A stretch of 6,758 bases of DNA from Bacillaceae bacterium UBA7792 (GTDB taxonomy: Bacteria; Bacillota; Bacilli; Bacillales; Cytobacillaceae): NCBI GenBank assembly GCA_002480735.1, contig DLCS01000016.1, positions 1 through 6,758 on the forward strand, written 5' to 3'. The position numbers and the translations under genes are program-made. Below are positions 1 to 6,758 of the stretch, one piece after another; the first letter of the stretch is position 1, and the number at the start of each line of letters is the position of its first letter. The notes below the pieces were generated by a model. That model saw only the letters and a list, made by a program, of their open reading frames with translations. It was not told the origin of the DNA and made no database searches.

Positions 1-1389
1 ATAGCCATCAGTGAAACCCAATATATCCTCATGAATATGAGCGTTTCTTGCTGCTTCATAAATTTTCTCTTTTTCTATAAACGGCATGCCAAATGAAATA
101 TTTTCTCTAATGGTTGCTGAAAAAAGGAAGTGGTCCTGGGGGACATAGCCTATCGCTTCACGCAATCTGTCCATTCGATAGGTGTTAATAGGTTTTCCCC
201 CAAATGAAATGACACCAGCATCTGTTTCAAACTCACGAATGAGCAATTTTAATAGAGAGGTCTTTCCAGCACCCGTCTTTCCAACAATCCCAAGAGTCTG
301 ACCCCTTTTAAAGTGAAAAAAGATGTCCGCTAGCACTGGGTCCTTCTCACCTGGATACGTGAAATGGTGAATCGCAAATTCCAAATCTCCACTTGGAACC
401 TCATTCAATGCATTCTTCTTATCAATGATTTCCGCTTTTTCAGCTAAAAGATTTTTCACGCGATCATAGGAAGCCCTCCCCCGCTCTACGATGTTAAAGA
501 GCCAGCCAAATGCCAGCATGGGCCAAATTAATAGTCCTAGATAGGTGGTAAAAGAAATTAACTGGCCAATGGTCATTTCATCATTCAAGACAAATTTCGC
601 ACCAAAGGTAATGGAAAGAAAAAAGGATACCCCGACGATGAGAGAAATGGTTGGATCAAAGAGGGAATCAATTTTGGCAACGGAGATATTTTTTTTGACG
701 ACATCCTCCGATTGCTTGCGGAAATCTTCAATATCCTCCTTTTGCTGTCCGAATGTCTTAATCACCTTAATGCCACTAATGCTTTCCTGAGTTTTATCAT
801 TTAACGATGAAAAAGCCTCCTGTGCCTTATGAAATCTACGGTGCAAAAGAGTTCCGTACCAGCTCGTTAAGATCGCCATCAATGGCATGGGGATGAGGCA
901 AATCAGCGTTAGCTTCCAACTGATCGTCATCGCCATCGCAATGATGACAAATCCGCCAGTTGCAAGTGAATCCACTAAGGTTAATACACCCGAGCCCGCA
1001 GTTTGTTGGATGGCCGCCAGATCATTGGTCGCATGGGCCATCAGATCGCCAACTCTTTTTCGCTGATAGAAGGATTGGGGCATATTAGTAAAATGTTCAT
1101 ATAACTGATTTCTCAGTTGCCGGGCCAGCTTTACAGCAGAACCGAAGATCATGATCCGCCAAAAATAACGAAGGGTATACAGCAATAATCCAGTTCCTAC
1201 GAGCACCCCGATCCATTTTCCTAAAGCAACGGCCGTCAAAGAACCGGTATCAATCTCGTCGACGACAAAGCCGATGACCTTTGGTGGCACTAATTGTAAC
1301 AAGGCCACTAATAATAAGAGTAACGTACCGGTAATGTATGCTTTTTTCTCCTGTTTAAAAAACCAACCCAATTCTAAAAAAACTTTCAT
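1..1389 (-). CDS. ABC exporter half-transporter (membrane domain fused to ATPase), 3' part outside the window
   Basis: The minus strand is open without a stop from an ATG at 1389 to the window edge, giving 463 residues; the C-terminus is missing. GGAGG (1399-1403) lies 9 nt before the ATG. Residues 1-310 form a type IV exporter membrane domain with hydrophobic helices near 20-40, 58-76, 135-155, 157-177, 246-264 and 280-300. The ATPase domain starts near 335: A-loop Tyr345, Walker A GKTGAGKT at 370-377 and Q-loop Gln418 in YVPQD. The signature motif, Walker B and H-loop would lie beyond the edge. Homologues of this build pump drugs or lipids across the cytoplasmic membrane as dimers. From memory it most resembles B. 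subtilis YheI (BmrC), half of a heterodimeric multidrug exporter; features such as VPPKVIG, GDLMAHATNDL and TLVDS fit. Substrate is unknown and a partner gene may follow beyond the edge. A YfiB- or YknU-type exporter is the alternative. It is preceded by the yneF terminator, so it should have its own promoter. Confidence 0.9.
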   Translation of the reverse strand, partial: MKVFLELGWFFKQEKKAYITGTLLLLLVALLQLVPPKVIGFVVDEIDTGSLTAVALGKWIGVLVGTGLLLYTLRYFWRIMIFGSAVKLARQLRNQLYEHFTNMPQSFYQRKRVGDLMAHATNDLAAIQQTAGSGVLTLVDSLATGGFVIIAMAMTISWKLTLICLIPMPLMAILTSWYGTLLHRRFHKAQEAFSSLNDKTQESISGIKVIKTFGQQKEDIEDFRKQSEDVVKKNISVAKIDSLFDPTISLIVGVSFFLSITFGAKFVLNDEMTIGQLISFTTYLGLLIWPMLAFGWLFNIVERGRASYDRVKNLLAEKAEIIDKKNALNEVPSGDLEFAIHHFTYPGEKDPVLADIFFHFKRGQTLGIVGKTGAGKTSLLKLLIREFETDAGVISFGGKPINTYRMDRLREAIGYVPQDHFLFSATIRENISFGMPFIEKEKIYEAARNAHIHEDILGFTDGY

Positions 1390-1420
1390 GCTGACATCCT
1401 CCAAACGTAAGCTAAAGACG

Positions 1421-1470
1421 AAGATAGTTTACCAAATATTTTAAAAATAAGGAAGATTTAACACTATCTT
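1421..1470. repeat. 8-bp inverted repeat upstream of the ABC exporter gene, possible operator
   Basis: AAGATAGT at 1421-1428 and its exact reverse complement ACTATCTT at 1463-1470 lie 34 bp apart, between the yneF terminator and the exporter start codon. Similarity continues loosely beyond the arms: both read AAGATAGT followed, after at most one extra base, by TTA. The distal arm overlaps a weak -10-like TAAGAT on the minus strand. Paired half-sites like these could bind a regulator of the exporter, but the region is AT-rich and an 8-bp match may be chance. I could not place a convincing sigma-A promoter for the exporter here. Confidence 0.3.
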
Positions 1471-1499
1471 AGTAATAAAAACATTTTTTAAAGCAAATA

Positions 1500-1535
1500 A
1501 AAACCACCCAATCTAAGAGAGATTTAAGTGGTTTT
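1500..1535 (-). terminator. Intrinsic terminator of yneF
   Basis: AAAACCAC (1500-1507) pairs exactly with GTGGTTTT (1528-1535). Inside, AATCT (1510-1514) pairs with AGATT (1520-1524), leaving a five-base loop. Read on the minus strand, the hairpin is followed by TTTTATTTG, a T-rich release tract. It starts about 12 bases past the yneF stop and separates yneF from the exporter gene. A plus-strand role is less likely because the T run there is short and no plus-strand gene precedes it. Confidence 0.75.
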
Positions 1536-1547
1536 AAATCAAGGCAA

Positions 1548-1766
1548 TTATTTACCTTGCTGCTTATTCATGGCTGCCATCATTTGATTGATTTTCTTTT
1601 GCGATGGCTTTTGTCCCATCTGCATCATCATCACTTTAAGCATTTGTTCATTAATTGGTGGATTTTTCTTTAAATAGCTCATCATATATTTACGAGCAAT
1701 GAAAAATCCGATTGCAACACCAGCAAGCAGTGCTACAACGATTAGTAAGTACCCCCACCATACCAT
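1548..1766 (-). CDS. yneF: YneF family small membrane protein (UPF0154)
   Basis: The protein has 72 residues, the length I recall for B. subtilis YneF. One hydrophobic segment (about residues 4-23) is followed directly by the basic stretch ARKYM, so a single-pass protein with a cytoplasmic C-terminus is inferred. Family hallmarks are [20 protein letters not shown] (21-40), a methionine-rich stretch (VMMMQMG, 45-51) and [11 protein letters not shown] (53-63). The cytoplasmic part looks helical and amphipathic. The start is the ATG at 1766 because AAGGAGG lies about 8 nt upstream; a longer reading from 1826 adds 20 residues that do not look like the family and has no such site. It lies 78 bp after sirA with no terminator between them, so co-transcription is likely, though a promoter-like site also precedes it. 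The function is not established. Confidence 0.92.
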   Translation of the reverse strand: MVWWGYLLIVVALLAGVAIGFFIARKYMMSYLKKNPPINEQMLKVMMMQMGQKPSQKKINQMMAAMNKQQGK

Positions 1767-1817
1767 ATTTTTTCCTCCTTCATGTTGTCTATCATACAGT
1801 GTACTAGACCAAATGCT

Positions 1818-1823
1818 ATTATA
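1818..1823 (-). promoter_or_regulatory. Possible -10 element for yneF
   Basis: A perfect TATAAT is read on the minus strand between the sirA stop and yneF, about 50 bases before the yneF start. The -35 hexamer at 17-bp spacing (AAGAAA) is weak. This could give yneF expression independent of sirA. In AT-rich DNA a lone TATAAT is weak evidence. Confidence 0.35.
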
Positions 1824-1844
1824 CAATATTTGCTTCTAATTTTC

Positions 1845-2282
1845 TTATACAAATTTTCTTTCTTTGATAGGTTTAAGCCAACCATAACGTTGATTCCTTA
1901 AATCAATGGCAAGATAAGTCTCTTCATTTTTTCGCAATATCTCAAAAAATCTTGTTTCTGCTTCGTAGCTCCCCTGTGCTTTAAGGGTCAGATGCCGCTC
2001 GGATACCTCTAGTGTTGCTGAGCCTGTTCTCCCGTGATCAATTCCATATAAGCCCCCACTCATATAGAATCCTTTCGTCATTTGAAGCTGCTGCTGAAGG
2101 TACTGATGAAGTCTTATACTTGGAATGGAGTTCGTTATATAGTATATCTGTTTCAACAGAATTGTTTGCAGTTCTCCTTCAGATTCATCATATTCCTGAA
2201 ACAGTTGAAAGAACATTCCCTCTCGTCCAAAATAATGGGAGGCAAATTCATTATCAATTATGTAAATTTGATAGGTTCTCAA
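1845..2282 (-). CDS. sirA: SirA, sporulation inhibitor of DNA replication initiation
   Basis: The product is 145 residues from a TTG start. In B. subtilis SirA (formerly YneE, 148 residues) binds domain I of DnaA and blocks new rounds of replication once sporulation begins. Family features recalled from that protein are present: NEFASHYFGRE near 11-21, FQLFQEY near 25-31, KQIYYIT near 44-50, a central IP segment, GSYEAETRFFE near 104-114 and a C-terminal RYGWLKPIKER. It is a soluble cytoplasmic protein without membrane segments. The start is a choice: AAGGGGG at 2292-2298 lies 9 nt before TTG 2282 but only 3 nt before GTG 2288, and the TTG start also gives an N-terminus close in length to the known protein. 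The gene stands alone after the tkt terminator, with a Spo0A-type box upstream, and is probably co-transcribed with yneF. Confidence 0.93.
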   Translation of the reverse strand: MRTYQIYIIDNEFASHYFGREGMFFQLFQEYDESEGELQTILLKQIYYITNSIPSIRLHQYLQQQLQMTKGFYMSGGLYGIDHGRTGSATLEVSERHLTLKAQGSYEAETRFFEILRKNEETYLAIDLRNQRYGWLKPIKERKFV

Positions 2283-2317
2283 GCACACTCTCCCCCTTCA
2301 TTCGCACCATTTCTTTT

Positions 2318-2351
2318 ATTATAATGAAAATTCAGGCAAATGTTTGTCTTA
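2318..2351 (-). promoter_or_regulatory. Candidate sirA promoter, Spo0A-activated type
   Basis: Minus-strand TATAAT (2318-2323) lies about 36 bases before the sirA TTG. No good -35 hexamer is found at 17 bp. AAGACA lies 21 bp upstream (2345-2350), and its complement forms a degenerate 0A-like box TGTCTTA (2345-2351, 5 of 7). A long spacer with a 0A box over the -35 recalls Spo0A-dependent sigma-A promoters such as spoIIG. Known: sirA in B. subtilis is activated by phosphorylated Spo0A. The exact promoter here is inferred. Confidence 0.5.
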
Positions 2352-2376
2352 AATAGTTAAAAACTTTCACTTTTTT

Positions 2377-2383
2377 TGTCGAA
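2377..2383 (+). promoter_or_regulatory. Spo0A box (0A box) upstream of sirA
   Basis: TGTCGAA matches the 0A box consensus exactly and is preceded by a T run, as such sites often are. It lies about 66-72 bases upstream of the inferred sirA transcription start and 32 bp, about three helical turns, from the degenerate TGTCTTA box at 2345-2351. It sits between the tkt terminator and the sirA promoter, so sirA is the sensible target. Confidence 0.65.
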
Positions 2384-2429
2384 TTTGAAAATTTTTGGCC
2401 GATTGAAGAGAAAAAGTGGGCAACAAAAA

Positions 2430-2453
2430 GACACTAGTAGAATTACTAGTGCC
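2430..2453 (-). terminator. Intrinsic terminator of tkt
   Basis: CACTAGTA (2432-2439) and TACTAGTG (2444-2451) are exact reverse complements around a four-base loop. In the RNA from the minus strand the stem extends by a G-U and a G-C pair to ten pairs, then runs into UUUUUG. It starts 8 bases beyond the tkt stop codon and separates tkt from sirA. Confidence 0.85.
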
Positions 2454-2461
2454 AAAAAGAA

Positions 2462-4468
2462 TTATTTTTGTAGTATCGCTTTCACTTTTGCCACGACATT
2501 TTGAGGGGTAAAGCCGTATTCTTCGATAATTTTTTCTCCAGGGGCAGATGCTCCAAATTGGTCAATGGCTAGTACTTCTCCTTCGTCCCCTACATAGCGA
2601 TGCCATCCTAGAGAAGCGCCCATTTCTATACCTAAACGTTTTTTCACGCTTCTTGGGATCACACTTTCTTTGTATTCCTTCGATTGTTGTTCAAATCTTG
2701 CCCATGACGGCATGCTCACAACAGAAGCATGAATGCCTTCACTTTCAAGCAGCTCTTGTGCTTCGACAGCTAGTGAAACCTCGGATCCTGATGCAAGCAG
2801 AAGGACATCTGGTGTTGCATTAGAAGCAGGTGAAACGACATAGGCACCCTTTCCAACTCCCTCGTAAGCATTTTGGGCAGTTTCTTTAAGGGTTGGGAGG
2901 TTTTGTCGCGTGAGAACGAGAGCCGTTGGACGGTCTTTAGATTCTACAGCAAGCTTCCAAGCTGCTGCTGTTTCATTCGCATCCCCTGGGCGAATAACAT
3001 CAAGATTTGGCATTGCTCTAAGACTAGCCAATTGTTCAATTGGTTCATGGGTTGGTCCGTCTTCCCCTACAGCAATACTGTCATGTGTGAATACATAAGT
3101 AACTGGAAGCTTCATCAATGCAGCAAGACGAATAGCAGGGCGTAAGTAATCAGAGAAAACAAAGAAGGTTCCACCGAATACTTTTAGCCCACCATGAAGC
3201 GCCATTCCATTAAGTGCAGCGCCCATCGCGAATTCACGTACACCAAACCAAATATTTCTTCCATCATAGGAATTAGGTGCGAGATCCCCTACTCCTTTGA
3301 TCGTTGTCTTGTTTGAGCCCGCTAAATCCGCAGAACCACCAATAAAGTATGGCAGGTTCTTGGCAATCCCATTTAAAGCTTCACCTGATGAAGCTCGGCT
3401 TGCCAGACTCTTTCCTTCTTCATAAACAGGAACATCCTTGTCCCAGCCTTCAACAAGCTCTCCCTTGATTGCAGCTTCTAGCTGAGCGCCCAATGCAGGA
3501 TATTCGTTCTTATAGGATTCAAAAAGGTCATTCCACTCTTTTTCTTTCTTTACTCCATTTTCAAGTACGTACTTCTTGAACTGCTCATACACTTCAGCAG
3601 GAACGTGGAAATCCTCTTCAAAGGTCCATTTATATGCTTCCTTCGTTAGCTTTAATTCATCGGCACCAAGTGGAGCCCCGTGAACATCGGACTTTCCTGA
3701 TTTATTTGGTGAACCATAGCCAATGACCGTTCTAACCTCGATCATAGTCGGGTGTGTTTCATCACTTTTTGCTTCTTCAATAGCTTTGGCAATTTCTTCT
3801 AAATTATTTCCATCTTCTACTCGTAAATACTGCCAACCATAGGATTGGAAACGTTTTGCAACACTTTCAGAGAAGGAGCGATCTAAATCCCCGTCCAATG
3901 ATATATCATTTGAATCATATAAGACGATTAATCTTCCCAGCTTAAGATGACCAGCAAGTGAAGCTGCTTCAGCGGAAACTCCTTCCATTAAGTCGCCATC
4001 ACCACAAATACTATATGTATAATGGTCAACGATTTCGTATTGATCCTTATTGTATACAGAGGCTAAATGTCGTTCTGCCATCGCCATCCCTACGGCCATG
4101 GCAATACCTTGACCTAGTGGACCAGTCGTAGCATCCACACCAGGTGTATGTCCGTATTCAGGATGTCCGGGAGTTTTGCTTCCCCATTGACGAAATTCCT
4201 TAAGGTCATTCATCGTGACATCATAGCCAGATAGATGTAACAGACTGTATAAAAGCATGGACCCGTGTCCAGCTGAAAGGACAAAACGGTCACGATTAAA
4301 CCACTGCGGGTTTTGTGGATTATGGTTCATATACCTCGTCCAAAGTGTATAGGCCATCGGCGCCGCTCCCATTGGCATGCCCGGATGTCCAGAGTTTGCC
4401 TTTTCAATGGCATCAATTGATAATGTTCTGATCGTGTTGATCGATAATGTATCTACTTGTCCAAACAT
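2462..4468 (-). CDS. tkt: Transketolase
   Basis: Transketolase uses thiamine diphosphate and a divalent metal to move two-carbon ketol units between sugar phosphates in the non-oxidative pentose phosphate pathway. At 668 residues it is full length (B. subtilis Tkt 667). Active-site residues, with E. coli equivalents from memory: His28 in SGHPG, His68 in GHGS, the cofactor motif GDGDLMEG (156-163) through NDIS (187-190), His263 in VHGAPLG, Glu412 in REFAMG (E411), His462, Asp470 and His474 in [15 protein letters not shown] (H461, D469, H473), and Arg521 in TRQNLP (R520). All three domains are intact, with no frameshift. The start is ATG 4468, preceded by AGGAAGG 10 nt upstream; the in-frame TTG at 4477 is only one base from that site, so it is rejected. 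The gene has its own promoter and terminator and is monocistronic. Confidence 0.98.
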   Translation of the reverse strand: MFGQVDTLSINTIRTLSIDAIEKANSGHPGMPMGAAPMAYTLWTRYMNHNPQNPQWFNRDRFVLSAGHGSMLLYSLLHLSGYDVTMNDLKEFRQWGSKTPGHPEYGHTPGVDATTGPLGQGIAMAVGMAMAERHLASVYNKDQYEIVDHYTYSICGDGDLMEGVSAEAASLAGHLKLGRLIVLYDSNDISLDGDLDRSFSESVAKRFQSYGWQYLRVEDGNNLEEIAKAIEEAKSDETHPTMIEVRTVIGYGSPNKSGKSDVHGAPLGADELKLTKEAYKWTFEEDFHVPAEVYEQFKKYVLENGVKKEKEWNDLFESYKNEYPALGAQLEAAIKGELVEGWDKDVPVYEEGKSLASRASSGEALNGIAKNLPYFIGGSADLAGSNKTTIKGVGDLAPNSYDGRNIWFGVREFAMGAALNGMALHGGLKVFGGTFFVFSDYLRPAIRLAALMKLPVTYVFTHDSIAVGEDGPTHEPIEQLASLRAMPNLDVIRPGDANETAAAWKLAVESKDRPTALVLTRQNLPTLKETAQNAYEGVGKGAYVVSPASNATPDVLLLASGSEVSLAVEAQELLESEGIHASVVSMPSWARFEQQSKEYKESVIPRSVKKRLGIEMGASLGWHRYVGDEGEVLAIDQFGASAPGEKIIEEYGFTPQNVVAKVKAILQK

Positions 4469-4530
4469 AGTTATCAATCCTTCCTAATATTTTTACGAAA
4501 TCGTGTCCGAAAAAAACGCTCTACCTATTA

Positions 4531-4559
4531 AATATATATGGGTCCTATTTTTTTCACAA
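4531..4559 (-). promoter_or_regulatory. Probable sigma-A promoter of tkt
   Basis: On the minus strand TTGTGA (4554-4559, 4 of 6 to consensus) is separated by 17 bp from TATATT (4531-4536, 5 of 6). Transcription would begin near 4524, giving a leader of about 55 bases. A short CCGA/TCGG hairpin-like sequence lies just upstream (4568-4581), with no clear role. The rest of the 229-bp gap up to the ynzC stop holds only the ynzC terminator. Confidence 0.6.
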
Positions 4560-4665
4560 CAGGTTATCCGAATATTCTCGGAAAAAAGTGCCGATTTGTA
4601 CTTATTTTGCCACTAGAGGATGATGATATGTGCTAGATTTATGTTCCACTCGCAAAAAGATGTAC

Positions 4666-4699
4666 AAAAAAGGAATACAATCAAAGTGTATTCCTTTTT
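4666..4699 (-). terminator. Intrinsic terminator of ynzC and the yneA operon
   Basis: A perfect 13-bp stem, 4667-4679 against 4687-4699, encloses a seven-base loop. On the minus strand the descending arm ends in seven T residues. The ascending arm begins inside the ynzC stop codon (4698-4700), so the terminator overlaps the end of the gene. Confidence 0.92.
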
Positions 4700-4931
4700 A
4701 ATGAAGTTTTTTTCGATTCTTATATTGTTTTAGTTTCTCAGGAGTGACGTCTTTGCCATTAGGATCAACAATTGTAACTCCTTCTAAGGTATTCAGCATC
4801 GAGGAGCGAAAAGTTTCAAGGTATTCTTTACGAAGAAGTGTTTGTTCTCTTGCTTCTTCCTCTGTTAATCGTGATTGCTTTGCTTTTCTTGCTAGCTCAT
4901 TAATTCTTGCTAATTTCTGTTTTGACAGCAT
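4698..4931 (-). CDS. ynzC: YnzC, DUF896 family small cytosolic protein
   Basis: The product has 77 residues, the length of B. subtilis YnzC. The N-terminal half is a strongly charged helical region: LSKQKLARINELARKAKQ (2-19), the hinge SRLTEEE (20-26), then a second helix through about residue 45. This fits the two-helix fold known for the DUF896 family. The C-terminal part (VTIVDPNGKDVTPEKLKQYK) ends in a basic tail. The start is ATG 4931: GAGGGG lies 8 nt upstream. A reading from 4955 adds eight residues without support. It follows yneB by 72 bp with no terminator, so it is the third gene of the SOS operon. The family has been suggested to bind nucleic acid, but the function is not established. 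Confidence 0.93.
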   Translation of the reverse strand: MLSKQKLARINELARKAKQSRLTEEEAREQTLLRKEYLETFRSSMLNTLEGVTIVDPNGKDVTPEKLKQYKNRKKLH

Positions 4932-5003
4932 TCTATAAACCCCTCTCTTTCGCAAGAATGATCTTACTAGAAACCAAACTCGATTTCAAGGGAGAAGAGC
5001 TCA

Positions 5004-5961
<958 letters not shown>

Positions 5962-5978
5962 TAAAAACACCCCAATTA

Positions 5979-5992
5979 AGAATATATGTTCG
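5979..5992. promoter_or_regulatory. LexA box 1 (yneA side)
   Basis: AGAATATATGTTCG matches the Bacillus LexA consensus CGAACRNRYGTTYG except at the first and fifth positions. It lies just downstream of the yneA -10, covering roughly +4 to +17 of the inferred transcript. It is the exact mirror copy of box 2. Confidence 0.8.
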
Positions 5993-6002
5993 ATTTAACC
6001 TA

Positions 6003-6032
6003 ATTATAGATCGAACATATATTCTTAGTCAA
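6003..6032 (-). promoter_or_regulatory. yneA operon promoter (sigma-A)
   Basis: On the minus strand TTGACT (6027-6032, 5 of 6) is followed after 18 bp by a perfect TATAAT (6003-6008). LexA box 2 fills the spacer and box 1 lies over the start of transcription, near 5996. A near-consensus promoter under double repression fits a gene that must be silent without damage and strong after it. Confidence 0.88.
6012..6025. promoter_or_regulatory. LexA box 2 (between -35 and -10 of yneA)
   Basis: CGAACATATATTCT matches the LexA consensus at all but two positions (the tenth and the last). It occupies the spacer of the yneA promoter, so bound LexA would exclude RNA polymerase. Confidence 0.85.
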
Positions 6033-6040
6033 CAAAAATT

Positions 6041-6054
6041 CGAACTTATGTTTG
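6041..6054. promoter_or_regulatory. LexA box 3 (lexA operator)
   Basis: CGAACTTATGTTTG matches CGAACRNRYGTTYG at all but one position (T for R at position six), the best of the three. It overlaps the first bases of the lexA -35, as expected for autorepression. Its centre is 29 bp from that of box 2. Confidence 0.88.
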
Positions 6055-6080
6055 TATCAGTTGGAAATACATGCTATAAT
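6052..6080 (+). promoter_or_regulatory. lexA promoter (sigma-A, extended -10)
   Basis: TTGTAT (6052-6057, 4 of 6) lies 17 bp from a perfect TATAAT (6075-6080) that is preceded by TGC, an extended -10. Transcription would start near 6087, giving a leader of about 27 bases. The -35 shares bases with LexA box 3. Confidence 0.8.
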
Positions 6081-6113
6081 TGAAACAAGAAATAGAAGAC
6101 GAGGGGTGAAAGT

Positions 6114-6737
6114 ATGGTGAAGCTATCAAAAAGGCAACAGGATATTCTCGAATTTATCAAAGATGAAGTAAAGCTTAAAGGCTACCCACCATCCGTTAGA
6201 GAGATAGGAGAGGCGGTAGGTTTGGCTTCAAGCTCCACAGTACATGGTCATTTAGCAAGACTGGAGAGTAAAGGTTTGATTCGAAGGGATCCTACGAAGC
6301 CACGTGCGATTGAAATTCTTGATCTTGATGAGGAATCAAGTATTCCAAAGAGCAAGGTGGTCAATGTTCCTGTTGTGGGGAAGGTAACGGCTGGTTTACC
6401 AATTACCGCGATCGAGAATGTGGAGGAGTATTTTCCTCTCCCAGAGCGATTGGCCCCAGCGGATGAAAATGTTTTCATGCTGGAAATTATGGGAGAAAGT
6501 ATGATTGAAGCAGGGATCCTTGATGGAGATTACGTTATTGTTAGACAGCAGCAGGCTGCAAGTAATGGAGATATCGTGGTAGCAATGACGGAGGAAGATG
6601 AGGCAACAGTAAAGCGATTTTTCAAGGAAAAAGACTATATTCGCCTGCAGCCCGAGAACTCTACTATGGAGCCGATTATTTTGAAGAATGTATCGATTCT
6701 CGGAAAAGTGATCGGGGTTTATAGACATATTCATTAA
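6114..6737 (+). CDS. lexA: LexA, SOS repressor
   Basis: LexA (DinR in B. subtilis) represses the DNA damage regulon and cleaves itself when it meets RecA filaments on single-stranded DNA. The product is 207 residues, full length (B. subtilis 205). Residues 1-65 are the winged helix-turn-helix DNA-binding domain; [13 protein letters not shown] and [13 protein letters not shown] (25-52) contain the recognition helix. The cleavage site is Ala93-Gly94 in KVTAGLP. The catalytic pair is Ser129 in GESM and Lys167 in EATVKRF, of the S24 peptidase family. The C-terminal half is the dimerisation and protease domain. The start is ATG 6114, after GAGGGGTGA (6101-6109); a GTG follows immediately at 6117 but is one codon too late for the family. 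It acts in the cytoplasm, is divergent from yneA and shares its control region. No terminator is seen in the 21 bases left before the window ends. Confidence 0.98.
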   Translation: MVKLSKRQQDILEFIKDEVKLKGYPPSVREIGEAVGLASSSTVHGHLARLESKGLIRRDPTKPRAIEILDLDEESSIPKSKVVNVPVVGKVTAGLPITAIENVEEYFPLPERLAPADENVFMLEIMGESMIEAGILDGDYVIVRQQQAASNGDIVVAMTEEDEATVKRFFKEKDYIRLQPENSTMEPIILKNVSILGKVIGVYRHIH

Positions 6738-6758
6738 TCAAGGCTGTTTTCGCACGGA

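Larger units (their letters stand above)
5977..6027. repeat. Perfect 18-bp inverted repeat carrying LexA boxes 1 and 2
   Basis: Bases 5977-5994 and 6010-6027 are exact reverse complements around a 15-bp spacer that holds the yneA -10 element. The centres of the two LexA boxes are 33 bp apart, about three helical turns, so two dimers would sit on the same face and bracket the -10. In RNA from either strand the repeat could also fold as a hairpin, but the yneA transcript should start inside it and would not carry both arms. Confidence 0.85.

Noticed and set aside
545..790. Plus-strand reading frame within the exporter region
   Set aside because: It is antisense to the strongly conserved ABC membrane domain, has no convincing ribosome binding site and resembles no family.
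1795..1803. Short palindrome TACAGTGTA upstream of yneF
   Set aside because: Nine bases only, not matching a regulator site I recognise; likely chance in AT-rich DNA.
2012..2356. Plus-strand frames opposite sirA
   Set aside because: Shadows of SirA coding sequence; the minus-strand product matches a known family over its full length.
2548..3145. Plus-strand frames opposite tkt
   Set aside because: Antisense to an intact transketolase, low-complexity translations, no start signals.
4495..4504. ACGA/TCGT symmetry in the tkt leader, considered as a riboswitch or operator
   Set aside because: Only four paired bases and a leader of about 55 bases, too short and unstructured for a riboswitch I could name.
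4641..4733. Possible 30-residue plus-strand peptide between tkt and ynzC
   Set aside because: It runs through the ynzC terminator stem and has no ribosome binding site.
6248..6734. Minus-strand frames opposite lexA
   Set aside because: Shadows of LexA; no promoter or ribosome binding site.

Overview
This window looks like ordinary core chromosome from an endospore-forming member of the Bacillaceae (Bacillus, Neobacillus or a close relative). The reasons are moderately AT-rich DNA, GGAGG-type ribosome binding sites, GTG and TTG starts, and above all the gene order lexA / yneA-yneB-ynzC / tkt / sirA / yneF, which is the order I know from Bacillus subtilis. SirA is itself a sporulation protein. 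No phage, insertion sequence, CRISPR array, RNA gene or unrecognised multigene system was seen.

Layout, right to left. lexA (6114-6737, +) is transcribed rightward. Divergent from it, yneA and yneB overlap by 8 bp, and ynzC follows; this is the SOS operon that halts division when DNA is damaged. The region between lexA and yneA carries both promoters and three LexA boxes. Two of the boxes lie in a perfect 18-bp inverted repeat across the yneA promoter; the third covers the lexA -35. ynzC ends in a strong intrinsic terminator. Next come tkt (2462-4468, -), with its own promoter and terminator, then sirA (1845-2282, -), with a perfect Spo0A-type box upstream, and yneF (1548-1766, -), ending in a terminator. 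The left 1.4 kb holds the N-terminal 463 residues of an ABC exporter half-transporter on the minus strand that runs off the edge of the window. It resembles the YheI/BmrC type.

How the genes relate. The right side is one regulatory circuit: LexA represses itself and the yneA operon, and RecA-stimulated cleavage of LexA releases YneA to block septation. Transketolase is a housekeeping pentose-phosphate enzyme with no evident tie to it. SirA restrains DnaA at the start of sporulation. So SOS arrest of division and sporulation arrest of replication sit on either side of a metabolic gene. This order appears conserved, so the observations offered are about regulatory sites, start codons and one unusual active-site residue, not about a new system. 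All gaps between genes are under 300 bases.
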